Positions 43,515-52,222 of a DNA stretch of 64,000 bases are shown here, piece by piece. Under the pieces are notes generated by a model. It was not told the origin of the DNA, searched no databases, and was given only the letters and a program-made list of their open reading frames with translations. Positions within the stretch are counted from its first letter, which is position 1, and the number at the start of each line of letters is the position of its first letter. The DNA is from an uncultured Roseovarius sp. (GTDB lineage Bacteria; Pseudomonadota; Alphaproteobacteria; Rhodobacterales; Rhodobacteraceae): the NCBI RefSeq assembly GCF_947259555.1, contig NZ_CAMYMD010000084.1, positions 62,001-126,000 on the forward strand, read 5' to 3'. Position numbers and translations under genes: made by a program.

Positions 43515-44497
43515 CCAAATATCAGGCCGTCGGCATCGGCAATGCCGTGGTGGACGTGATCAGCCAGTGCGACGACGGATTTCTGGCGCGGATGGGCATC
43601 GACAAGGGCGTGATGCAGCTGATCGGGACCGAGCGCGCCGAATTTCTCTACGAGAACATGACCGACCGGCGGCAGATGCCGGGCGGCTCGGTGGCCAATA
43701 CCATCGCGGGACTGGGTGCACTCGGCCTCTCGACCGGCTTCATCGGGCGGGTGAGCGATGATGCTCTGGGCCACTATTACGCACAGGCCATGGCCGAGGT
43801 CGGCACCGATTTCGTCAACGCCCCGCGCAGCGACGGTGCACTGCCCACCTCGCGCTCGATGATCTTTGTCTCGCCGGATGGCGAGCGGTCGATGAACACC
43901 TATCTGGGGATTTCCACCGAACTGGGCGAGGGCGACGTTTCCGAAGAGGTGGCCGGGCAGGCGGGGCTCCTGTTTCTCGAGGGCTATCTATTCGATAAGC
44001 CCAAGGGCAAAGCGGCGTTCGAGCGCGCGGCGCGCGCGGCGCGGGCCGGGGGTGGCAAGGCCGGTATCACGCTGTCCGATCCGTTCTGCGTAGACCGGCA
44101 CCGCGTCGATTTTCGCGGGCTGTTGCGCGAGCTGGATTACGTCATAGGCAACGAGCACGAATGGTGCGCGCTCTACGAGACCGAGGACCTCGGCGCCGCA
44201 TTGGAGCAGGCGGCGCAGGAAAGCGGGCTGATCGTCTGCACCCGTTCGGGACAGGACGTGGTGCTGGTCGAGGGTGCGGAAACGGTGACGGTGCCTGTGC
44301 AGCGCGTCGAGCCGGTGGACACGACCGGCGCGGGCGATCAATTCGCCGCCGGGTTGCTTTATGGCCTTGCGACACAGCGCCCGCTGGAGGTGGCGGGACG
44401 CATGGGCTGTATCGCCGCCGCCGAGGTGATTGGCCACTACGGGGCCCGCCCCGATGCGGACGTCAAGGCGCTCTTTGCCGCCGAAGGGCTGATCTGA
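43511..44497 (+). CDS. PfkB-family carbohydrate kinase, adenosine kinase-like
   Basis: 328 residues. Ribokinase/PfkB fold with the first signature GGSVANTIAGLGALGLSTGFIGRVSDDALG and the ATP/anion-hole signature PVDTTGAGDQFAAGLLYGLA. Sequence style matches proteins commonly labelled adenosine kinase in Rhodobacterales, but substrate is not readable from the motifs. It is translationally coupled to nth (ATGA) and followed by a strong terminator. Confidence 0.85.
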   Translation: MTKYQAVGIGNAVVDVISQCDDGFLARMGIDKGVMQLIGTERAEFLYENMTDRRQMPGGSVANTIAGLGALGLSTGFIGRVSDDALGHYYAQAMAEVGTDFVNAPRSDGALPTSRSMIFVSPDGERSMNTYLGISTELGEGDVSEEVAGQAGLLFLEGYLFDKPKGKAAFERAARAARAGGGKAGITLSDPFCVDRHRVDFRGLLRELDYVIGNEHEWCALYETEDLGAALEQAAQESGLIVCTRSGQDVVLVEGAETVTVPVQRVEPVDTTGAGDQFAAGLLYGLATQRPLEVAGRMGCIAAAEVIGHYGARPDADVKALFAAEGLI

Positions 44498-44529
44498 GAG
44501 GCGTGCAGCCCGTGGCAGGGTCCGGGTTC

Positions 44530-44552
44530 GAGTATTTTTGCCATAAAGAAAC
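44530..44552 (+). repeat. GAGTATT...CCATAAAGAAAC unit, forward copy
   Basis: 23-base element 33 bases after the kinase stop. It shares 19 of 23 bases with an inverted copy at 44677-44699 (identical ends, a different four-base core). Similar GAGTATTTT words occur at the end of hutH in this window. Confidence 0.55.
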
Positions 44553-44631
44553 ACAAGGGTTTGTTAACCCTGACATGTCATGCTCGAGGTGCGGTACAGG
44601 CTGGAGAGCCGATGACCGTCCATGAAGACGC

Positions 44632-44667
44632 CGCGCCCGGGTGTTGCGTGTGTCAAACCCGGGCGCG
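44632..44667. terminator. strong hairpin in the kinase / enoyl-CoA hydratase gap
   Basis: A perfect 11-bp GC-rich stem CGCGCCCGGGT / ACCCGGGCGCG with a 14-base loop, followed by CATTTTCATGTTT. It lies between convergent genes and is itself flanked by the inverted 23-base repeat pair. The rest of the 258-bp gap holds no gene that I can support. Confidence 0.7.
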
Positions 44668-44676
44668 CATTTTCAT

Positions 44677-44699
44677 GTTTCTTTATGGTTCCAATACTC
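44677..44699 (-). repeat. GAGTATT...CCATAAAGAAAC unit, inverted copy
   Basis: Read on the minus strand it is GAGTATTGGAACCATAAAGAAAC, the inverted partner of 44530-44552. It lies on the far side of the GC-rich hairpin, 57 bases beyond the enoyl-CoA hydratase stop. Confidence 0.55.
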
Positions 44700-44755
44700 C
44701 GGGGTGAATTGGCCGCAGGCCAAGAGGAGCAGCGCCCCTCACGCCACAGACACGC

Positions 44756-45532
44756 TCACTTGTCGCGGAATTGTGCCTCGCGCTTTTCAGCGAAGGCGGC
44801 CATGCCCTCTTTCTGGTCTTCGGTCGCAAAGAGCGAGTGGAACACGCGGCGCTCGAACAAGAGCCCTTCGCGCAGCGTGGTCTCGTAGGAGCGGTTGACC
44901 GCCTCCTTGGCCGCCATCACCGAGATCTGCGATTTCTCAGCAATTTTCTGCGCCGCCGACATCGCCTCTTCCATGAGCTTTTTGGCGGGCACCACGCGGC
45001 TCACCAGACCAGCGCGCTCGGCCTCTTCGGCATCCATGAAGCGGCCCGTCAGGTTCATGTCCATCGCCTTGGACTTGCCCACCAGCCGGGTCAGGCGCTG
45101 CGTGCCGCCCAGCCCCGCGATGACGCCGAGATTGATCTCGGGCTGGCCGAATTTGGCGGTGTCCGAACAGATGATGAAATCGCACATCATCGCCAGTTCA
45201 CAGCCACCCCCAAGGGCATAGCCAGAGACAGCGGCAATGATCGGTTTGCGCACGCGGCAAATCGCGTCGCTGTCATCGGTGAAGAGATCCTCGAGGAAGA
45301 CATCGACGAATCCCTTGCCGCTCATCATCTTGATGTCGGCCCCGGCCGCAAACGCCTTTTCCGACCCGGTGAGCAGGATGCAGCGCACCTTGTCGTTCTT
45401 TTGCGCCTCGCCAAGCGCCTGCGACAGCTCCGACATGAGCTGATCGTTGAGCGCATTGAGGGCATCGGGACGATTGAGTTTGATGAGGGCGACGTGGTCT
45501 TCTATTTCGACGATGATCGTCTCATAGGCCAT
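44756..45532 (-). CDS. enoyl-CoA hydratase
   Basis: 258 residues from the ATG at 45532, where the family begins ([28 protein letters not shown]); the track adds five residues. Crotonase fold: oxyanion-hole segments [12 protein letters not shown] and [18 protein letters not shown], catalytic glutamates in GGGCELAMM and [19 protein letters not shown]. It hydrates 2-enoyl-CoA in beta-oxidation or PHA-related metabolism. It stands alone between mutM and the kinase. Confidence 0.9.
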   Translation of the reverse strand: MAYETIIVEIEDHVALIKLNRPDALNALNDQLMSELSQALGEAQKNDKVRCILLTGSEKAFAAGADIKMMSGKGFVDVFLEDLFTDDSDAICRVRKPIIAAVSGYALGGGCELAMMCDFIICSDTAKFGQPEINLGVIAGLGGTQRLTRLVGKSKAMDMNLTGRFMDAEEAERAGLVSRVVPAKKLMEEAMSAAQKIAEKSQISVMAAKEAVNRSYETTLREGLLFERRVFHSLFATEDQKEGMAAFAEKREAQFRDK

Positions 45533-45595
45533 GAAATCAGCTTTCATTTGTTTCCATCAGACCGATTCATTACCACTGTTGGCCGCGCGTTCAAC

Positions 45596-46447
45596 CTATC
45601 TTTGACAGCGCGGACAATAGAAACTGGACCGCCCGGACTGCACAACGCGCCCGATCACGCCCTCACATCCCTCCGTCCGGCACGCCTCGCCCTCGCGCCC
45701 GTAGACGTCGAAACTGTGCTGGAAATAGCCCAATTCGCCATCCGCCTGCCGGTAATCCCGCAGTGAGGAGCCACCTGCGGTGATCGCGTCCAGCAGCACC
45801 TCGCGGATGACGGGTACCAGCCCGCCCGCGCGCCTGCCCGAGATGTTCCCGGCGCGCCTGCGCGGCGAAATGCGCGCGCGAAAAAGCGTCTCGCAGACAT
45901 AGATATTCCCAAGGCCTGCCACGATCCGCTGATCGAGCAACGCGGATTTGATCGGCGTGTTGCGCCCCTTGAGCATCGCCGCGAGATAGGGCGCGTTAAA
46001 ATCGTTGCCCAAGGGTTCCGGCCCCAGTTTTGCCAGCAACGGATGCGCCTCTGCCCCGTCCTTAGGCATCAGGTCCATCGCGCCGAAACGGCGCGGATCG
46101 TTGAAGGTGATCCGCGCGCCATTTTCCATGTCGAGCACCACGTGATCATGCTTTTCCGGTGCGGGGTGGTCATGCACGAAACGCCCCAGCGGATCGCCCG
46201 AGACCAGCATGCGCCCCGACATGCCGAGATGGATGAGCAGCGTCTCGCCCGAGGCAAGATCGGCGAGGATGTATTTCGACCGCCGCCGTAGTATCAGCAC
46301 CCGCTGCCCGGTCAGCCGCGCGGCCATGTCGGGCGGGAACGGCCAGCGCAGATCAGGGCGGTTGACGGCAGCGCGCGCGATCACCTGCCCCTCCATCACC
46401 GGGGCAAGGCCGCGGCGGACTGTCTCAACCTCTGGCAATTCGGGCAT
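45596..46447 (-). CDS. mutM: formamidopyrimidine-DNA glycosylase MutM
   Basis: 283 residues. Removes 8-oxoguanine and FaPy lesions. N-terminus [14 protein letters not shown] supplies the catalytic Pro-2 and Glu-3; the conserved lysine is in [10 protein letters not shown]. The C-terminal zinc finger [27 protein letters not shown] is complete. Divergent from ubiE across 86 bp with a TATAAG-like -10 for ubiE. Confidence 0.96.
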   Translation of the reverse strand: MPELPEVETVRRGLAPVMEGQVIARAAVNRPDLRWPFPPDMAARLTGQRVLILRRRSKYILADLASGETLLIHLGMSGRMLVSGDPLGRFVHDHPAPEKHDHVVLDMENGARITFNDPRRFGAMDLMPKDGAEAHPLLAKLGPEPLGNDFNAPYLAAMLKGRNTPIKSALLDQRIVAGLGNIYVCETLFRARISPRRRAGNISGRRAGGLVPVIREVLLDAITAGGSSLRDYRQADGELGYFQHSFDVYGREGEACRTEGCEGVIGRVVQSGRSSFYCPRCQR

Positions 46448-46533
46448 TTGGAACCTCGATCAACACAAGCGGCGCATTGTAACCCCCCGTCCGCGCCCTA
46501 TAAGAAGGGCAGGACACAGGAGCGGCAAGGCCC

Positions 46534-47277
46534 ATGAACGAGAAAACCACGCATTTCGGATTTCAGGATGTGCCCGAGTCAGAGAAGGCCGGGCGCGTGC
46601 GAGGGGTCTTTGGCCGCGTGGCGAGCAAATACGACGTGATGAACGATGCGATGAGCCTCGGGATTCACCGCATCTGGAAGGATGCGATGATGGATTGGCT
46701 CGCCCCGCGCACGGGCCAACGCCTGCTCGATGTGGCAGGCGGCACCGGCGATATCGCCTTTCGGTTCCTCAAGCGCGCCGGTCGTGGCCATGCCACCGTG
46801 CTCGACCTGACCGAGCCGATGCTGGACGAGGGGCGCAAGCGCGCCGAGGCGGAACAGATGGCCGACAGCCTCGATTGGGTGGTGGGCGATGCGATGGCGC
46901 TGCCGTTCGAGGACAACAGCTTTGACGTCTACACGATCAGCTTCGGCATCCGTAACGTGACCCGCCCGCAAGAGGCGCTGAACGAGGCGTTTCGCGTGCT
47001 CAAGCCCGGCGGGCGGCTGATGGTGTTGGAGTTCAGTCAGATCCCCAATGAGCTGATGCAAAAGGTCTATGATGTCTACAGCTTCAACATCATTCCGCGT
47101 CTCGGGCAGGCGATCGCCAATGATCGCGACAGCTATCAGTATCTGGTCGAATCGATCCGCAAGTTCCCCGATCAGGAGACGTTTCTGGGGATGGTCCGAC
47201 AGGCCGGCTTCGAACAGGCAAAATACCGCAATCTCAGCGTGGGTATCGCTTGTCTGCATTCCGGCTGGAAAATCTGA
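46534..47277 (+). CDS. ubiE: demethylmenaquinone/2-polyprenyl-6-methoxyphenol methyltransferase UbiE
   Basis: 247 residues. SAM-dependent C-methylation in ubiquinone synthesis. Motif I is [16 protein letters not shown]; the family signatures are [14 protein letters not shown] and [32 protein letters not shown] precedes the ATG. It is followed after three bases by ubiB. Confidence 0.95.
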   Translation: MNEKTTHFGFQDVPESEKAGRVRGVFGRVASKYDVMNDAMSLGIHRIWKDAMMDWLAPRTGQRLLDVAGGTGDIAFRFLKRAGRGHATVLDLTEPMLDEGRKRAEAEQMADSLDWVVGDAMALPFEDNSFDVYTISFGIRNVTRPQEALNEAFRVLKPGGRLMVLEFSQIPNELMQKVYDVYSFNIIPRLGQAIANDRDSYQYLVESIRKFPDQETFLGMVRQAGFEQAKYRNLSVGIACLHSGWKI

Positions 47278-47280
47278 GCG

Positions 47281-48813
47281 ATGCGCGGACCGCATAATAT
47301 CCTGCGGCTGATCCGCACCGGTGCCACGCTGGAACGCACCGGGGCCATGGGCCTGATCATGGACGCGTTCGAGGCACCGCCGCTGGTGCGCGGCACCATG
47401 CGATTTCTCGCCTGGCCGTTTCAGTGGATGGGCTACAAGGGCGACGAGAGAACCCCGCCCGCGCCCCGCGCGCTGACCGCCCTTGGCCCGGCCTATATCA
47501 AGTTCGGCCAGATTCTCAGCACCCGCCCCGATCTGGTGGGCGAGGAGCTGGCCGGGCAATTGCGCGTCTTGCAGGACAAGCTGCCGCCCTTCTCTGTCGA
47601 TGTGGCCAAGGCGAGCGTTACGCAGGAGTTGGGCAATCTGGTTGAAGAGATGTTCGACGATTTCAGCCCGCCTGTCGCAGCCGCCTCGATCGCGCAGGTC
47701 CACAAGGCGCGCCTGCGCGACACCGGCGAGGAGGTCGCCGTAAAGGTGCTCCGCCCGGGGATAGAGAAGGCGTTTCGCCGTGACATAGACGCGTTCTATT
47801 TCGCCGCACGCATGGTGGAGTTGCTGGCGCCCGGTGCGCGCCGCCTGCGTCCTACGGACGTGATCGCGCATTTTGAAGGCGTTGTAACGGGCGAGTTGGA
47901 TCTGCGGCTGGAGGCGGCTTCTGCCTCGGAGTTTGCGGCGAACACTTCGGAGGATGCCGGGTTTCAATTGCCGTCCGTGCAATGGCACCTCTCGTCGCGC
48001 CGGGTGATGACGATGGGCTGGGCCGATGGTCTGCCCCTCGGCGACAATGCGGCGCTTGATGCGGCGGGCCATGACCGCGCCGAACTGGGCGAGCGGGTGC
48101 TGCAGCTCTTTCTCAACCACGCGCTGCGCGACGGATATTTCCATGCCGACATGCATCAGGGCAATCTCAAGGTCGCGGCGAATGGCGATATCATCGCCTA
48201 TGATTTCGGCATCATGGGCCATATCGACGAATATACCCGCCGGGTCTATGCCGAGATCCTCTATGGCTTCATCAAACGCGATTACCGCCGTGTCGCCGAG
48301 GTGCATTTCGAGGCGGGCTATGTGCCCGCCGACCGCGATGTCGACGCCTTTGCCCGCGCTCTGCGCGCGGTGGGCGAGCCGATATTCGGCATGGATGCCA
48401 GCCGGATCTCGATGGGAAGCCTGCTCAGCTATCTCTTCGAGGTGACCGAGCGCTTTGGCATGGAGACGCGCACCGAACTCATCCTGTTGCAACGCACCAT
48501 GGTGGTGGTCGAGGGTGTCGCCCGGAGCCTCAATCCGCAGATCAATATCTGGCAGGTCGCCCGGCCCGTGGTCGAGGATTACATAAAGAAAACGATCGGC
48601 CCGCGTGCCGCATTGCGCGATTTCGGGCGTACCGCAGCCGTGTTGTCGCGCTACGGGCCGCGTCTGCCTGGCCTGGTCGAGGCCGCTCTCATTCGTCAAT
48701 CTGCGCCGCAGCCTACGCAACAGCAAGTGAGCTGGCCCGAGCGCGCGCTTTGGGCCGGTCTTGGCGTGTTGACAGGAGCCGTTGGTGCGGGCGTTGTGGC
48801 GTTTGTGACTTAA
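47281..48813 (+). CDS. ubiB: ubiquinone biosynthesis ADCK-like protein UbiB
   Basis: 510 residues. Atypical kinase-like ATPase needed for ubiquinone assembly at the membrane. The KxGQ motif (GPAYIKFGQILSTRPDL), Ala-rich loop (AAASIAQVHKARL), ExD region (GELDLRLEAASASE), HADMHQGN and the metal-binding IAYDFGIMG are all present. A C-terminal membrane helix (LWAGLGVLTGAVGAGVVAFV) anchors it. Operon with ubiE. Confidence 0.95.
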   Translation: MRGPHNILRLIRTGATLERTGAMGLIMDAFEAPPLVRGTMRFLAWPFQWMGYKGDERTPPAPRALTALGPAYIKFGQILSTRPDLVGEELAGQLRVLQDKLPPFSVDVAKASVTQELGNLVEEMFDDFSPPVAAASIAQVHKARLRDTGEEVAVKVLRPGIEKAFRRDIDAFYFAARMVELLAPGARRLRPTDVIAHFEGVVTGELDLRLEAASASEFAANTSEDAGFQLPSVQWHLSSRRVMTMGWADGLPLGDNAALDAAGHDRAELGERVLQLFLNHALRDGYFHADMHQGNLKVAANGDIIAYDFGIMGHIDEYTRRVYAEILYGFIKRDYRRVAEVHFEAGYVPADRDVDAFARALRAVGEPIFGMDASRISMGSLLSYLFEVTERFGMETRTELILLQRTMVVVEGVARSLNPQINIWQVARPVVEDYIKKTIGPRAALRDFGRTAAVLSRYGPRLPGLVEAALIRQSAPQPTQQQVSWPERALWAGLGVLTGAVGAGVVAFVT

Positions 48814-48828
48814 TTGCAATTTCCCTGC

Positions 48829-48851
48829 AGGCATTGCGCGAACAAATGCCT
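48829..48851 (+). terminator. weak hairpin after ubiB
   Basis: A perfect 7-bp stem AGGCATT / AATGCCT starts 16 bases after the ubiB stop with a 9-base loop. The following TTGAGGGG is T-poor, so this is a weak candidate only. Confidence 0.3.
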
Positions 48852-48930
48852 TGAGGGGGAAACTCGCATTGCCGCGAGAGGGTCTCGCAGGTATTGTCCA
48901 AAAAGCGTTTGATAGCTGATTGGGACGGAT

Positions 48931-51051
48931 GTGAAGTCGATGATGTGCAGATTGCCCAAGGTCTTTGTTGCCCTGTCACTCATGGGGGGAGCGACCGGTG
49001 CCTTTGCTGATGACCTTACGACGACGATCACCAACAATTATGGTACCCCGGGCGGCTTGCTCGATATGCCGACGGCTGAAATGGCGCCCGATGCGCAGCT
49101 CTCGTCCACGATTGCCTATTTCGACGGTTTCAGCAAAACGACTCTGAGCTTCCAACTGGCGCCGTGGTTTACTGCTAGCTTTCGCTATGCCGGAACAGAT
49201 GATTTGTCGCCCAACTTCAGCACATTTTATGACCGTAGCTTTGATGTGCGGCTGCGGCTCTTTGAAGAGACGGACTTCTCACCGGCAATCGCAGTTGGCT
49301 TGCAGGACTTCGTGGGAACCGGTGTGCTGAGTGCGGAATATCTCGTCGCCACGAAATCCTTTCGAAACCTCCGGGTTACGGGTGGCCTCGGCTGGGGGCG
49401 TCTGGGGACGCGAAATTCGTTTGGTGGTGTGGGGTCGCGTACTGCGTTCAACGCGGGCGACACCGGTGGCGATATCAACATCGACAACTGGTTTCAGGGC
49501 GACATCGGTGTATTCGCAGGCTTTAGTTACGACTTTAATGAAAAGCTTTCCTTCGCGATGGAGTACTCGTCGGACGGGTATGAGGAAGAGCAGGCAGCCG
49601 GTATTTTCGACCGCAGCACTGCCGTGAATTTGGGCATAACCTATAGACTGGGGGATCAGGCAAGCCTGCGTGGCTACTTGCTGCATGGCGAAGAGGTCGG
49701 TGTGAACCTGAATTTCGCGATTAATCCCCGCAATATGCCCGTGCCGGGCGGGATGGAGCCCGCGCCGCTTCCGGTGGCGGTGCGTGATCCGGACGCGGCA
49801 CGCGATCTGGGCTGGCAGAATTCGCCAGACACTCGTTCAAAGATCACCAATTCTCTGGATCAGACGCTTGATCGGGACCGGATCGACCTTGTTGGCCTGC
49901 GTCTGGACGGGCGCGCTGCCTATGTTGGTATTCAAAACGAGACATATGACCAGACATCGCAGGCTCTTGGTCGAACGGCGCGGGTGTTGACACGCGTCTT
50001 GCCTGCTTCGGTGGAAGATTTTCACATCACCCTTTACACAAAGAGCATGCCCGCCAGCACCGTCAGCTTCCGCCGAACGGATATCGAGCGGCTGGAACAT
50101 CGCGCAGCTGATCAGGCGCTCGCTGCCGCAACGTTCAGTGACAGCTTGCGGTTTGGCGACCTGCCCGATCCTCTGCCGGGGAAGTTTCCGCGATACGGGT
50201 GGGGTATCACACCTTTCACGAGGATCAGTCTCTTCGACCCGGACAATCCGGCGCGCATCGATGTGGCGCTGCGGTTTCAGGCGCAGGCCGAGTTGGGACG
50301 GGGCTGGGTGGCTCGTGGCGCGACGTCAATCAAGCTCTTTGGCAATCTTGACGAGACGACCCGCGTCAGCACTTCGCGTCTTCCTCGGGTTCGCTCTGAC
50401 GCGGCGCTTTATGCTCAAGAGGACGGGCCAAGACTCGATTGGCTGACATTGACAAAATACCTCCGCATTGCGCCTGATGTCTACGCGCGCGGAACGGTCG
50501 GATATCTGGAGCAAATGTATGCAGGCGCCTCTACCGAAGTCTTGTGGCGGCCCGTAGATAGCCGCTTGGCTATCGGAGCCGAACTCAACTACGTCAGGCC
50601 GCGCGATTTCGACAGCGGTTTTGGCCTGCGCAGCTCTCAGACCGTGAGTGGTGAGATCCCGGACTTCAATGGACATGCGTCGGTCTATTACGATTTTGGT
50701 GGCGGCTTTCACGGTCAACTGGACGCCGGCAGGTATCTGGCGGGAGATTGGGGCGTGACCGTCGCCTTGGACCGCGAATTCGCGAATGGCTGGAAAGTCG
50801 GTGCGTTCGCGACAAAGACCGATGTATCCGCTCAGGACTTTGGCGAGGGTTCGTTTGACAAGGGCATTCGCATTACGGCGCCTCTGTCGTGGATTCTCGG
50901 CAAACCGACGCAGCAGGCACCGACCGCAATCATTCGGTCTCTGACCCGCGATGGCGGGCAGCGGTTGAATGTCAGCGGACGTCTATATGAAACGGTGCGC
51001 CCGTCGCACAAGCGCGAAGCCGCCGCGAGCTGGGGGAAGTTCTGGAGATGA
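48931..51051 (+). CDS. yjbH: YjbH-family exopolysaccharide outer-membrane protein
   Basis: 706 residues with a signal peptide (LPKVFVALSLMGGATGAFA) and a largely beta-barrel-like sequence. The opening NNYGTPGGLLDMPTAEMAPDAQLSSTIAYFDGFSKTTLSFQLAPWFTASFRY is characteristic of YjbH/GfcD proteins thought to export or modify surface polysaccharide. GTG start with GGGA upstream; ATGs at 48940 and 48943 are alternatives. It is coupled to the YjbF-like lipoprotein gene by ATGA. No polymerase or yjbE/yjbG partner is in the window. Confidence 0.85.
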   Translation: MKSMMCRLPKVFVALSLMGGATGAFADDLTTTITNNYGTPGGLLDMPTAEMAPDAQLSSTIAYFDGFSKTTLSFQLAPWFTASFRYAGTDDLSPNFSTFYDRSFDVRLRLFEETDFSPAIAVGLQDFVGTGVLSAEYLVATKSFRNLRVTGGLGWGRLGTRNSFGGVGSRTAFNAGDTGGDINIDNWFQGDIGVFAGFSYDFNEKLSFAMEYSSDGYEEEQAAGIFDRSTAVNLGITYRLGDQASLRGYLLHGEEVGVNLNFAINPRNMPVPGGMEPAPLPVAVRDPDAARDLGWQNSPDTRSKITNSLDQTLDRDRIDLVGLRLDGRAAYVGIQNETYDQTSQALGRTARVLTRVLPASVEDFHITLYTKSMPASTVSFRRTDIERLEHRAADQALAAATFSDSLRFGDLPDPLPGKFPRYGWGITPFTRISLFDPDNPARIDVALRFQAQAELGRGWVARGATSIKLFGNLDETTRVSTSRLPRVRSDAALYAQEDGPRLDWLTLTKYLRIAPDVYARGTVGYLEQMYAGASTEVLWRPVDSRLAIGAELNYVRPRDFDSGFGLRSSQTVSGEIPDFNGHASVYYDFGGGFHGQLDAGRYLAGDWGVTVALDREFANGWKVGAFATKTDVSAQDFGEGSFDKGIRITAPLSWILGKPTQQAPTAIIRSLTRDGGQRLNVSGRLYETVRPSHKREAAASWGKFWR

Positions 51052-51731
51052 CATGTAGATCTTTGCCCCGCGCCGCACTCTTTGGCGCCCTTGTTTTGCT
51101 TGCTGCGTGTTCCAACCAGCGCAGTTCCGAGAATGTCTTTTCAGCGGCTAAGATCCTCCTTGATCAAAGTGGGACGCCGCCTGTTGCGCCTGATCCAAAG
51201 GTCGTCTCGGCGGTCGCACAAGATGCATTGGCCAAGACGAGCGGACCGGTTGCCGTGTACTCGCTGGAGGACCGCAACGCCGTGGCTGTTCTGCGCCCGA
51301 TTGCACGCAACGGCCCACACCAGACATGGGCGTCATATGGCAGTTCTGACCGGCGCAGCGCCTCGACGCGCAACGGCGTGCTGACCTCGACGCGGGGCTT
51401 GGGAAATGATCTCATGTCTTCTCGAATCGAGCCGTTGCTTGCAGTGGTCACCCAGCGTGAAGATGGTGTGGCCACGATTCAACAACGATATCTCGACGGT
51501 GAAAACCAGATCGTGACGCTGAAATCCGATTGCAAGATCACCCGTGCCGGTAGCGAAACCCTCCCTGTCGGCGGACGCAATGTCGCCGTGGTGCGCATGA
51601 CGGCCGAATGTTGGCAGGCTGACCGCAGCGTGACCAATTCCTATCTTGTCGATGGCAACGGCAGAATTGTGCAATCCCGCCATTGGGCCGGTCCGACCAT
51701 GGGCTATAGTGCGATTCAGATCCTGCGCTAA
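51048..51731 (+). CDS. yjbF: YjbF-family lipoprotein
   Basis: 227 residues. The signal peptide ends in the lipobox LVLLAAC. The mature part (ARNGPHQTWASYGSSDRRSASTRNGVLTSTRGLGNDLMSSRI and ending AGPTMGYSAIQIL) matches the YjbF/GfcB group, outer-membrane lipoproteins that act with YjbH in exopolysaccharide production. It overlaps yjbH by four bases. Confidence 0.85.
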   Translation: MTCRSLPRAALFGALVLLAACSNQRSSENVFSAAKILLDQSGTPPVAPDPKVVSAVAQDALAKTSGPVAVYSLEDRNAVAVLRPIARNGPHQTWASYGSSDRRSASTRNGVLTSTRGLGNDLMSSRIEPLLAVVTQREDGVATIQQRYLDGENQIVTLKSDCKITRAGSETLPVGGRNVAVVRMTAECWQADRSVTNSYLVDGNGRIVQSRHWAGPTMGYSAIQILR

Positions 51732-51746
51732 GCGGCGTCGCTCAGG

Positions 51747-52193
51747 TCAGATCAGATATTGTTCATCCGTCGGCGGCGCGCGTCGCCCGGAGATAAAGTC
51801 GAGCGTGGCCTCGCATCGTTCGGCGCGGAAATATCGCTCCAGCACCTGAGCAAAAACGGGCGCCCCATCCGCTGCCTCGAAGAGCGTGGCGCAGGATTGC
51901 AGCTTGAGAGAGTCTATTCCGCCCAGAACCCTCTCGGCGCTTGTGTTCTCGAGTGCGAGCAGCGCCTCGCATGTCTCGATCAGGCGTGGCCCCAGTACTG
52001 GATGTGCGAGATAGGCGCGCGCGTGATCCAGATCTTCGATGGCGAAAGATTTGGCAAAACGCGACCGCCCCAGTCCCTTGACCTGCGGCAGTACGAACCA
52101 CGCCCAATGGGTACGTTTTTCCCCTCTGCCGATCTCTTGAAGGGGCAGGGGCCAGATCTGGTCCTGCGCCTCGACAAACCGCTCCAGATCCAT
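51747..52193 (-). CDS. DUF1810 family protein
   Basis: 148 residues, soluble. DUF1810 pattern: LERFVEAQDQIWPLPLQEIGRGEKRTHWAWFVLPQVKGLGRSRFAKSFAIEDLDHARAYLAHPVLGPRLIE, then GGIDSLKLQSCATLFEAA. Function is unsettled. AAGGGG precedes the ATG. It is convergent with yjbF (15-bp gap) and sits 29 bp downstream of hutU on the same strand. Confidence 0.85.
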   Translation of the reverse strand: MDLERFVEAQDQIWPLPLQEIGRGEKRTHWAWFVLPQVKGLGRSRFAKSFAIEDLDHARAYLAHPVLGPRLIETCEALLALENTSAERVLGGIDSLKLQSCATLFEAADGAPVFAQVLERYFRAERCEATLDFISGRRAPPTDEQYLI

Positions 52194-52222
52194 GGCCTTG
52201 TCCCCTTTTGTTCAATGCTCGG

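Noticed and set aside
44561-44574. GGGTTTGTTAACCC as a CtrA site or operator
   Set aside because: It has only one TTAA and lies between convergent gene ends, so a promoter role is unlikely; it is more probably part of the gene-end structure.
46579-48834. 751-residue ORF on the minus strand
   Set aside because: It is an antisense shadow of ubiE and ubiB, rich in His/Arg/Gln, and has no recognisable motif; the forward genes have all family motifs.
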